NCBI RefSeq assembly: GCF_008831285.2
Contig: NC_045140.1
Span: 28,656,200-28,668,699, forward strand
Direction of reading: 5' to 3'
DNA from: Nymphaea colorata
Taxonomy: Eukaryota > Streptophyta > Magnoliopsida > Nymphaeales > Nymphaeaceae
Length of the DNA stretch: 12,500 nt
In this document: one piece after another, positions 1 to 7,600 of the stretch
Numbering within the stretch: the stretch's first letter is position 1
How the letters are laid out: every line of letters begins with the position of its first letter
Notes under the pieces: generated by a model
What the model was told of the DNA's origin: nothing
What the model saw: only the letters and a program-made list of their open reading frames with translations
Databases searched by the model: none
Position numbers and translations under genes: made by a program

Positions 1-919
1 CCCTTTCTTCACTGCGAGCGGCCATTTTTTCTTGGTTCCGCGTGCTTCCGTAGCTGTCTTTTCAGCTTCTCCTGCGTCCGGTTTTGCCTGGGCCATTTGT
101 AGTCCACGCGGTGCGACTGCCTTCTTCTCGGCCTCCGACTGCTGTCAAGGCCTTTGTTTGGCAGGTGCTATGCAACGTGTCCTTCCCTGCCTGGCCCTCG
201 GCCTGCAGTGCTCGCTGTTCCCCGACAGCGCCTGCGGTGTCCTTTGGGACCGGATCAGGTACACAAGTGGATTCACGAATGGTCTGGAACATTTATGGTA
301 GACTAGGTGATTTTCGCGTTAGCCCCTTTTACCCGGGAGCGATCGCCCAAATCACCTGCGTAGGAGATTGATGCTCGGTTTGACGGATCCCCGTTGCCTT
401 TGCTGTTTGCTTCTTGCTTGTTTTTATCGGTTGTTCCACGACGGTTCGGTTTGATCGAGAATCTATCTCGCGTTTCAACATTATGCGCCTCCCAAGTTCC
501 GCTTGTCCGCATGGCTATGCCGGCGTGAAGGCGGCCGTTGGGAAGCGCCTGATGTCTTGGCGCATGAGTGGCGTTGGCTGCGTCTCCCATCGGCGTCATG
601 GCTGTTTTGGTTTGCCATGAACCGTTTGGGTGATGTGCTTGTTATATTGGTGTGGTTGACGCTAAGTTTGTTTTGCCCCTACGTTTGGTCTCTGTATTGC
701 TGCCGCTTTGGTGGAACGCCGTCTTGTTAAGGACATTAACGCAGCCCATCCGCATGGTGTGCGGAGGGCTTGGGCGTGCGGCTTTTGGCCTCTCAGCTTT
801 TGTGCTGATCGTTGGTTATTTCTGTCGTTACGTCGGCTTTATGGATTCTCAGTACGTTTCGGGCGCCGGTGGGCAGTTTTTTAATGCTGTTCTTCCTAAA
901 ACGTCATCCGCAGTGATGT
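1..919. other. Flanking host DNA, no gene recognised
   Basis: This stretch lies outside the retrotransposon and I recognise no gene in it. Open frames on both strands are short, overlap each other and show no known motif. One minus-strand frame has an ATG at 96-94 (GCC follows) and stays open to the left edge for 32 codons. It is rich in Ala, Glu and Lys and could be the N-terminus of something lying to the left, but nothing identifies it. A 10-bp imperfect hairpin with one bulged A lies at 744-769. The bases next to the element (915-919, GATGT) would be one copy of the 5-bp target duplication; the partner is beyond the right edge. The minus strand here has 12 ATGs, a normal density, in contrast to the adjoining LTR. 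Confidence 0.6.
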
Positions 920-1188
920 TGTTAGGACTCGTCCCGATTAGGCCAGAATTTCCTAACCAAGACGCTCCTACTGCCAAGACCGACTTGAGTACTACCTAAA
1001 AACCAAAATTCCTAAATAAAATTTAATACAATTAATCTACCCGGCCGGACAAACCCCGGCGCAACAACCCCTAGGACAAAGTTACACAGGGTTAAGTTTC
1101 CCAACCTAACTAAGGAATAACCTACTACAAACAACTACAGGGGTTACAGGCTAGTACAAACGCAAGCGATACAAAGATTGCTCTCAAC

Positions 1189-1212
1189 TCACTCACAAAC
1201 ACACCAAACCAT
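1189..1212 (-). other. Upstream ORF of 7 codons in 3' LTR copy
   Basis: The ATG at 1212-1210 opens seven codons (MVWCVCE) ending in TGA. It is the second and last ATG of the predicted leader within the LTR. Confidence 0.25.
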
Positions 1213-1711
1213 GCAAACACTTCTAACGGACAAACCACACCCAACGAAAGCAAATGGGTAGGTCTGCTCCTTGCGACCGTGTCTCGGGCAATAAGACCCT
1301 CGAGGTGCCACAGTGAGGAGCTTGGCCGAAGCCTGGGCTAAAACAACAAATTAAATAAACTAGATGAAATCCTAGTGCAAAAACAGAATGAACACCCTCC
1401 CCGAATCTACAAAGGCTGGAGAGCGTTACCGACCAAGGCGCTGCCTTGGCTGTGCCGAGAGACCACGGGGTAGAATACCTAAGCCCCGGGTATTGCAGCT
1501 CACGGGCCGGCGTGAAGCGCGCGGCCTGGACAGCCTCCTGCTGTCGGACGACGTGGACAGACTACTGGCCGAGACAGCCGCCTGCTGTCGGCGCTGACGG
1601 GCAGTGCGCTGCCGAGAACAGTCGGCTGCTGTTGTGGGCGAACCTGCGGACGAGTAGCCTAGACGAGCTTGCTGTCGACCGGGCAGACAGACAGAGTGCC
1701 GACGAGGTTGT

Positions 1712-1811
1712 GCGACCACCTGTCACCTGAGGCGCGGGCTGGATGCCGCGGTGTTGACGGAAGGAGGAGGCGACCGCCTGTCGCCTGAGATGCGCCTGCG
1801 GGATGCGGCGC
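1712..1811. repeat. Degenerate ~58-bp tandem duplication in GC-rich LTR block
   Basis: GCGACCACCTGTCACCTGA at 1712-1730 recurs as GCGACCGCCTGTCGCCTGA at 1770-1788. The following GGATGCCGCGG (1741) recurs as GGATGCGGCGC (1801). It lies inside a GC- and CpG-rich block (about 1440-1975) with many CTGTCGG-like strings, which suggests amplification of a short motif inside the LTR. The same array occurs at 11153-11252 in the other LTR. Confidence 0.5.
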
Positions 1812-2234
1812 GGCCGAGGGGGGCGAAAGCCTTGCGGCAGTGCCTACCTACCTGGCGCTGGAGTGGCTCGACCACGGTTGTCGACAGGGAGTGCCGGCGA
1901 CGGCGCGGGTGGCCGAGGTGCTGGCCGACGACGGCTATCAAGCGGCTAGCGTCTCCGGCTGTTCCTAGTCCCTAGCTAAGGTCGGGTTGGCTTGGACGGG
2001 CGGGGCTCTACGGGTAGGCTGGTTAAGTGAAGTGAGGTTAAGGGCTCGGGTAGGCCAGAGGGAACAGAGCTTAGGTGCAGAAGAGGGATAACCTAGTTAC
2101 TTGGTAGGCTAAGCCGAGAGTTAGAAGAGATAGCAAGGGAGGCTAAGACAAGGCTCGGGCGTTGGGACTTAGCGAGTTGGCTGGAGAAGGAGAGAGGTCA
2201 CAAAGTGAGCTCGGGTGGGTCTGGACCAAATGTC

Positions 2235-2253
2235 ACTCGAGATAAACTCGAGT
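2235..2253. repeat. Perfect 7-bp inverted repeat (ACTCGAG/CTCGAGT)
   Basis: ACTCGAG, a 5-base loop ATAAA and CTCGAGT form a perfect hairpin containing two XhoI-type palindromes. It sits in a stretch (2200-2430) built from recurring GGGTCAA, GGGTTAGGTC and GTCAACT strings. The right LTR has the same hairpin at 11676-11694. Function unknown; it could be a protein-binding or RNA structural element. Confidence 0.45.
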
Positions 2254-2603
2254 CAACTGGGTTCAACCTAAGGTGGCTCGGGATTGACCGAGTTCCTACT
2301 GGGCTAGGTCAGGTGGGGTTTAGTCAACTTGGGTCAAGACCACAATGGGTTGACTAGGTTAGGTTAGATCAAGGTCTAGCTGGGTTAGGACCAAGTGGGT
2401 TAGGTCGAGTAGGTGAAGGCCTGGATGCTCGCCACTTGGCAAGATGAACGGGTCAGCTAGAGTGCGCTAAGGGGGTGCCTATCAACAAGGGAAAGGTAAA
2501 ATGCTTTCCTAAAGAGAAGGGGGATGAACCTAGACTAGAATCGGGCAAAAGGGGAGATAGCTACACGATGTAGCTTAGTGGGCTTCGAAGAAGGGGAGAT
2601 GGC

Positions 2604-2619
2604 GACACGTGGACAGATG
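2604..2619. promoter_or_regulatory. G-box/ABRE-like repeat 1
   Basis: The sequence reads GACACGTGGACAGATG. CACGTG is the palindromic G-box bound by plant bZIP and bHLH factors, and ACACGTGG matches the abscisic-acid response element core. It is the first of three related copies in the LTR and is repeated at 12045-12060 in the right LTR. If the TATA box at 4307-4315 is the true promoter these sites are downstream of it, so a transcriptional role is uncertain. Confidence 0.4.
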
Positions 2620-2832
2620 AAGGGTGGAGAACTGCTGCGGTTTGGCGAAGTGGAAAGGTGGGCAAGGAGTTGTGCGAGTCCTAAGGGGACTTGTCCTAAA
2701 AGTTAGGAAAAGGGGGCGCGAGTTGGGGAAGTGGCGCACTAAGTGGGGAAGGCAATTGGTGAGGTGGCGAGACGGGAACGCAAAGGGGAAAAGTAACTCG
2801 ACGAGGTGGAGGGGGTGCTGGGTCGTGGTCCT

Positions 2833-2874
2833 TTAGATCTTGACACGTGGCCAGATGTGAGGCCACAACTTCAT
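2833..2874 (-). other. Upstream ORF of 13 codons in 3' LTR copy
   Basis: The ATG at 2874-2872 opens a frame of 13 codons ending in TAA (MKLWPHIWPRVKI). It overlaps the second G-box repeat on the opposite strand. It is one of only two ATGs in the predicted leader, and it is short enough for reinitiation downstream. Whether it is translated cannot be judged from sequence. The same ORF is present unchanged in the 5' LTR. Confidence 0.3.
2842..2857. promoter_or_regulatory. G-box/ABRE-like repeat 2
   Basis: The sequence reads GACACGTGGCCAGATG and differs from copy 1 at one base. ACGTGGC is the stronger ABRE form. It is 238 bp from copy 1, and the right LTR copy is at 12283-12298. Confidence 0.4.
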
Positions 2875-3025
2875 GCGACAAGGGAGAAGACCGAGCAACA
2901 AGTAAAGTGGGATGAGGTGGGGAGGTGTATCCTACGAACTAGGGGGGCACTTTCCTAAACTTGCTCGAAGTGGAACTCTTAGGAAATAACTGGTTTTCGG
3001 GTTGAGGGAGATGGCTCGTATGGAG

Positions 3026-3040
3026 GACACGTGGCAGAGG
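3026..3040. promoter_or_regulatory. G-box/ABRE-like repeat 3
   Basis: The sequence reads GACACGTGGCAGAGG, 184 bp from copy 2. It is preceded by GGGAGATGGC, a string also found just before copy 1, so the copies look like diverged repeats of a longer unit. The right LTR copy is at 12467-12481. Confidence 0.4.
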
Positions 3041-3056
3041 CAAGGGACAAGATTAG

Positions 3057-3065
3057 ACTTACCTG
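3057..3065 (-). promoter_or_regulatory. Perfect-consensus 5' splice site in the LTR (candidate)
   Basis: The minus strand reads CAG|GTAAGT, the full consensus donor, with the first intron base at 3062. In the 5' LTR the same site straddles the window edge (first intron base would be 12503). It lies in the putative leader, about 1.2 kb after the predicted start, so a leader intron is conceivable. No transcript evidence is available and a 9-bp match can arise by chance. Confidence 0.25.
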
Positions 3066-4306
3066 GCTCAGCCGAAGTCGAGTGAGTTCGAGCTTGGTGC
3101 GACCGGTGGCACGGTTTGAGCGACGCCTCCCAAATTGACCAAGGTGTCCTCGTCGTCTTCACTACAGCTTTCACCGGAGCAAGGGCAATGTTGTCCTTCA
3201 CGCCTCGGGTCACGAGTTCTGCCGGAAAATGCAGAGCGGAATGGAGAAGCAGCAGAGTTTCGGCGGACAGCCGAACTCACTATTCCACCGTCGGAATGGG
3301 CTCCAAATTGACTATATCGGAACTCCCTTACCGGCGAATCTAATGAACTTAAGCACGCTAATTTCCCACGGATGGAACTCAAGATACAACAGTGATTAGG
3401 CTGCTGGACTAGAGAACAACGTGGAGCTGGCCGGAATTCAGCAGAATCCCGGCAGGAAACCAAGACCTCTATTCCGCTATCGGATGGAGCTTGGGAAAGA
3501 CCAACGCAATAATTGAGAGAGGGCGATTCCAACTAGAATGCGAAAAATAGTTTTCTGCGGCCCGATTACTCCAACTAGCAGATTCGGCTCTGCTGCACCG
3601 AAGAACAGAAATGCAGAAACAGGCCGAGAGATCGAACTCAATCCGTGGCCGTTTCTCCAAATCTCACACGCTTGATTTGGCAAGGAAAGAGCGCCGAAAT
3701 CAGTGTCTTCCAAATGCGATTAGGACTTCGCCTAGAGAGTCTTCACCTAAGAACTCTCGCTCTGTTCTCGGGTAGACCGAGAAAGAGCAGAAACCTCGGG
3801 AGTGCTCTCCCCTAGACCGGAATCCTAAAAACGCAAGGAAAACACGAAATCAAGCCACTAACCTTTACTGCCGTCGATATTGAATCCTGAAATGGATTCA
3901 ATCTTCCCTGCTGCAAGAACAGCCTCTCAACCTCACCGTGACCGTGAAGAAGGCGCTGAACTTTGCTGAAATACGCTTTGAAGGGGGATAATGCCGTGGA
4001 CAAGGGAGGGATCTCCGCCGGTGAGGAAGAAAATCCGCCGCAAGCCGTCCAACTTGAGCGTTAGCTGGTTCACCGCCGGTGCTTCAAGTGCTTCAAGAGA
4101 GGAAGAAACGCCACGGTGGGAAGGGGGCGCGAGGGGATGAGAGGGCACACACTCGAACGCTCGGGCTGGAGTTGTGCTTTGATTTCAGAATCAGAGTTCC
4201 TCGAGAATGAGGAGGGAGAGCCAAACCTCGCACGGAGGAGAGAGAGCGCCTTGCGCAAAATGCTTTCAATTCCTTAATCTTTGATCCCAATTACAATGAT
4301 CCAAAA

Positions 4307-4315
4307 GTATTTATA
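4307..4315 (-). promoter_or_regulatory. TATA box of the LTR promoter
   Basis: The minus strand reads TATAAATAC, a canonical plant TATA box. About 30 bp downstream, near 4280-4285, is the expected transcription start. The sequence after it becomes CT-rich (CTCTCTCTCC around 4230-4243 on the minus strand), as is common in plant 5' leaders. This is the 3' LTR copy; the functional promoter would be the same site in the 5' LTR, outside the window. Its position only about 118 bp from the proposed LTR start implies a very short U3 and a very long R-U5. A weaker TATA-like string, TATTAAAT on the minus strand at 1021-1028, is the alternative that would give a conventional long U3. Confidence 0.65.
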
Positions 4316-4447
4316 CTAATCCTATTTGAACGAGTCTACAATCCAGATCTCACTCTCTACCCAAGACCCCAAATCCAAAACGCCAAGCACAACCCGCTAG
4401 GCTAGGTTCCTACCTCGAATCCTACTATTAACAAGCCTAAGACTAAC

Positions 4448-4453
4448 TTTATT
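4448..4453 (-). terminator. AATAAA polyadenylation-signal match after pol
   Basis: The minus strand reads AATAAA within AAATAAAG, 187 bp downstream of the gag-pol stop codon and just before the proposed LTR start. It could help define RNA 3' ends. Cleavage here would lie before R, however, and would give RNA unsuitable for strand transfer. I treat it as a weak candidate. Confidence 0.25.
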
Positions 4454-4546
4454 TACTTGTTATTCATAAAGCAAAACGGGCCTAGTGCCCACGCGCAAAG
4501 GTAAGGTTCGAGCCCCTGGATCTTTTGAACCCAGGGTGGGGACCTT

Positions 4547-4566
4547 GTGAGGGGACCCGCCCTCAC
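4547..4566. repeat. Hairpin with 7-bp stem
   Basis: GTGAGGG pairs with CCCTCAC across a 6-base loop (GACCCG). It includes the purine-rich run proposed as polypurine-tract candidate. Confidence 0.45.
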
Positions 4567-4586
4567 TTCGGTTTGTTGACTCAAGA

Positions 4587-4608
4587 GCTCGGTCAGGTTT
4601 GACCGAGC
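4587..4608. repeat. Hairpin with perfect 9-bp stem
   Basis: GCTCGGTCA pairs with TGACCGAGC across a 4-base loop (GGTT). A weaker relative, CTCGG...CCGAG within GCTCGGGATTGACCGAG, occurs in the LTR near 2277-2292, so the motif may be an amplified structural element of this family. Confidence 0.5.
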
Positions 4609-4614
4609 CGTTTA

Positions 4615-4634
4615 CCTAAGACTTGGATCTTAGG
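4615..4634. repeat. Hairpin with 7-bp stem beside pol stop codon
   Basis: CCTAAGA pairs with TCTTAGG across a 6-base loop (CTTGGA). It ends 6 bp from the TGA stop of gag-pol (4640-4642). Confidence 0.45.
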
Positions 4635-4639
4635 ACGTC

Positions 4640-7600
4640 TCAAGGGTCGCGTGAAGTGGACTCGTTTGGCTGGGACGATTCTAGCTCGGCGAGTCTAACC
4701 TTGGAACCTGTGTCACCCTGAGACTGGACCTGTTTGAGCACCGTTGACGACCTAGTTGCTCCTCCCACTCCTCCCGCTGCAACTATCTCTGGTGCTTCTT
4801 GACTCTTCCTGGGACTGGCCTTAATACATTGAAGAGAACGAGCTCCAATGTCAGAAGCCTTGCGCTTCCTTCTGCTAGATTCGGCGGGCTCGGTCTCAAC
4901 TGGGTCTGGACCGCTGGGTAGGTCCGTAACAGATTCCCCCTCCCTACCTTGCGCTTGTCCTCGAGCGCTTGAAGAGGGGAAGCGATGAACAATCGACCCA
5001 AATTCTTCCCAAGAAGTACCCCTGTCGGGTCCTTCCCATTCCACAAGTACCTCGTGCCTCATCCTCCCTTGTCTTTGGACATACCTATGTTTGAGAATGC
5101 GATAGGGAGTAGGCAAGTTATCCGGGACCTGCTCTATTAGTGTTGGTACATCCCCTTGATGAGGCTTCAGCCTCGTAACATGAAATACAGGGTGCACCAA
5201 TGCTGTTCTGGGGAGGCCAAGTCTGTAGGCGGCCTTCCCAACCTTTTGAACCACTGGATAAGGTCCATAATAACGAGGCAGCAGTTTGGAATACGGCTGA
5301 CCCATCAAGGATTTCTGCTTAAGAGGCAGTCTCTTAAGCCACACGTAGTCACCCACCTCAAATTCCCGATCCTTCCTGCCTTTGTCGTATACCTGCTTCA
5401 TACGGTTTTGCGCTTTCACAATGTTCTGTTTTAGGGATTCTAATACTTCTTCCCTTGTGCGCAATTCGCAGTCAACACTGTCGTCTTCTGCAGTACCTCC
5501 TTCGTAGTGTGGAATCGATGGAGGGGGAAAACCATATACGCCCTCGTAAGGGGTCATGCCTGTCGACGAGTGCAGACTTGTATTATACGACCATTCTGCC
5601 CAGGGTAGGTATTTCACCCAAGTGGCTGGTCGTTCACCCGCAAAGCAACGTAAGTAGGTCTCCAAGGACCGGTTCACTATCTCACTCTGCCCATCTGTTT
5701 GAGGGTGGTGGGCGGTACTGAAATTTAGTTTCGTCCCCATGTTCTTCATGTATTCTTGCCAGAATGCACTTAGAAAAATTGAGTCCCGGTCGCAGACGAC
5801 GGACTGTGGCATTCCATGCAACTTTCCTATATACTCATGGTAGACGTTGGCCACGAGGGGCCCTTGATATAACCGTGGTAAAGGTGCGAAGTGGCTATAT
5901 TTCGTGAGCCGATCGACCACTACTAATACTGCCTCTTTTCCTTCTGATCGAGGCATGGCATCGATGAAATCCATCGTGACGTCGGTCCACGGTTTTGTAG
6001 GTACCGGGAGAGGATTCAAATGGCCTGGAGGCTTGATTGCCTCATACTTCTCTCGCTGGCACACTACACACTTCTTTACATAGGCCTGTACTTCAGCCTT
6101 CATACCTTTCCACCAAAACTGAGCTTTGATGCGGCTTAAGGTCTTGGCGACCCCTTCATGACCTGCGGCTGGAGTGTCATGAAAATGATGCAGGAATTCC
6201 TGCTTAAGCTCAGAGATAGGAGGGACTACTGCCTTGTCCTTCCTATACAAAATGTTTCCCTTGACTGAGTAGAAGGGAATGGAACCCGGGTTTTGCTGGA
6301 TCGAAGCTTTGATTAGCCTCAGCGATTCATCATTCTGCTGTTCGTTTGCTAACCGATCCCAAATATCCGTTTCCACTACTGACAATGTCATCAATTGTTC
6401 AGCCAAGCGGGAAAGTGAATCAGCCGCCTTGTTTTCAGGACCCTTTTTATACTCAATTTCGAAATCATACCCCAATAGCTTTGCTAGCCATCTTTGCTGG
6501 GTAGGGGTTGACACGCGTTGTTTGAGCATATACTTTAAGCTATTTTGGTCGGTCCTGACCGTAAATTTGCGTCCAATCAGATATGGACGCCATTTCTCCA
6601 CTGCCATAACAATAGCGAGTAGCTCTTTCTCGTATGTAGAAAGAGGTTTGGCCCTGCTGGTTAAGGCCTTTGACATGTAGGCAATGGGGTGGTTATCTTG
6701 CCCAAGTACCGCTCCTACTCCGACTTCACAAGCGTCCGTTTCGATGGTGAATGTCTTTGTAAAATCGGGTAGAGTTAGTACCGGGGCGGACATCAGAGCT
6801 GCCTTTAGCTTCTCAAAGGCATCTCTTGACTTCTCAGTCCACGAGAAGGATCCCTTTTTCAGCATCTGGGTAAGGGGTTGCGCAATGATTCCATACCCCT
6901 GGATAAATCGTCTGTAATACCCAGTCAATCCTAGGAAACCTCGCAGACTCTTGAGGTCCTTGGGCAGTGGCCATTTCTCCATGGCTTGCAACTTTTCGGG
7001 GTCTGCCCGAACCCCATCTCGAGACACAATGTGTCCGAGGTATCCGATTGAAGACTGTCCAAAACTGCATTTGGACATCTTCGCGAAGAGATGATGCTCC
7101 TTCAAGATGTCTAGAGTAATCTCCAGATGGCGTTGATGTTGCTCTTCATCTTTGCTATAAATGAGAATATCATCGAAAAATACGAGGATGAAATCTCTGA
7201 GGTGTGCTCTGAACACATCATTCATGCACCGTTGGAATGTTGCTGGCGCATTCGTTAATCCAAAGGGCATTACTAAAAATTCATAATGCCCGTCGTGTGT
7301 TCTGAACGCAGTTTTCAATACATCTTCGTCAAACATTCGAATTTGATGATATCCGGCTCTGAGATCTATCTTTGAGAAAATAGTAGCGCCGGCTAACTCA
7401 TCTAGTAGCTCGTCAATGACGGGTATGGGGTGCCGATCCTTAACGGTCACCTCGTTTAACGCTCTGTAATCTATACAGAACCGCCAAGTGTTGTCTTTTT
7501 TCTTCACTAATAGGACGGGTGAAGAAAAAGGGCTGCAACTCGGTCGGATGATGCCGCTTTCGAGCATCTCTTTGACTAGGCGTTCGATTTCCGCCTTCTG

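Larger units (their letters stand above)
920..4284 (-). other. Putative giant R-U5 leader region, almost free of ATG
   Basis: If transcription starts about 30 bp after the TATA box, this 3.36-kb stretch is R plus U5. On the transcribed strand I find only two ATGs, at 2874-2872 and 1212-1210. The opposite strand of the LTR carries about 37. The stretch from 4464 down to 2875 (1590 bp) has none. Together with the ATG-free 9827-10360 this gives about 3.9 kb of RNA leader with two upstream ATGs. I infer selection for ribosome scanning to the gag start. No protein-coding role is evident: frames here are short and mostly begin at non-ATG codons. Confidence 0.55.
920..4433 (-). repeat. 3' LTR (left copy); inner edge at 4433 is provisional
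   Basis: The outer edge is firm: the sequence from 920 is identical to that starting at 10361, directly beside the primer site. Identity can be followed for 2140 bp (920-3059) until the right copy runs off the window. The only differences are T1754 versus C11195 and C2681 versus T12122. The inner edge is inferred. Read on the minus strand, 4433 starts TGTTAATAG, which pairs with the CTAACA at the other end as a TGTTA/TAACA terminal inverted repeat. The next bases (GGATTCG) resemble the GGACTCG at the outer edge. A TATA box at 4307-4315 requires the LTR to reach past there. No convincing polypurine tract adjoins 4433, so the true edge may lie elsewhere between about 4316 and 4570. Confidence 0.8.
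4434..4639 (-). other. 3' untranslated stretch between pol and 3' LTR
   Basis: There is no coding frame here. It holds three close hairpins (listed separately), a tRNA B-box-like string on the + strand at 4505-4515, and the purine-rich minus-strand run GAAGTGAGGGCGGG at 4556-4569, which is the best polypurine-tract candidate. That run is not followed directly by TG, so the LTR junction cannot be fixed from it. Confidence 0.5.

Noticed and set aside
652-999. 115-codon + strand ORF crossing the element boundary
   Set aside because: It starts at GTG and runs from the flank into the LTR. It has hydrophobic composition but no known domain, so it is a chance frame.
1021-1028. TATTAAAT on the minus strand as the LTR promoter
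   Set aside because: It is a poorer match than TATAAATAC at 4307-4315 and does not explain the missing ATGs upstream of it. I keep it as the competing hypothesis.
1388-1975. Short ORFs on both strands of the GC-rich block, duplicated at 10829-11416
   Set aside because: They overlap each other in several frames and have no recognisable domain. Their perfect repetition is explained by LTR identity.
3068-3532. 154-codon minus-strand frame in the 3' LTR
   Set aside because: It has no ATG start (the minus strand lacks ATG here) and no recognisable motif. It is a stop-free stretch in putative leader sequence.
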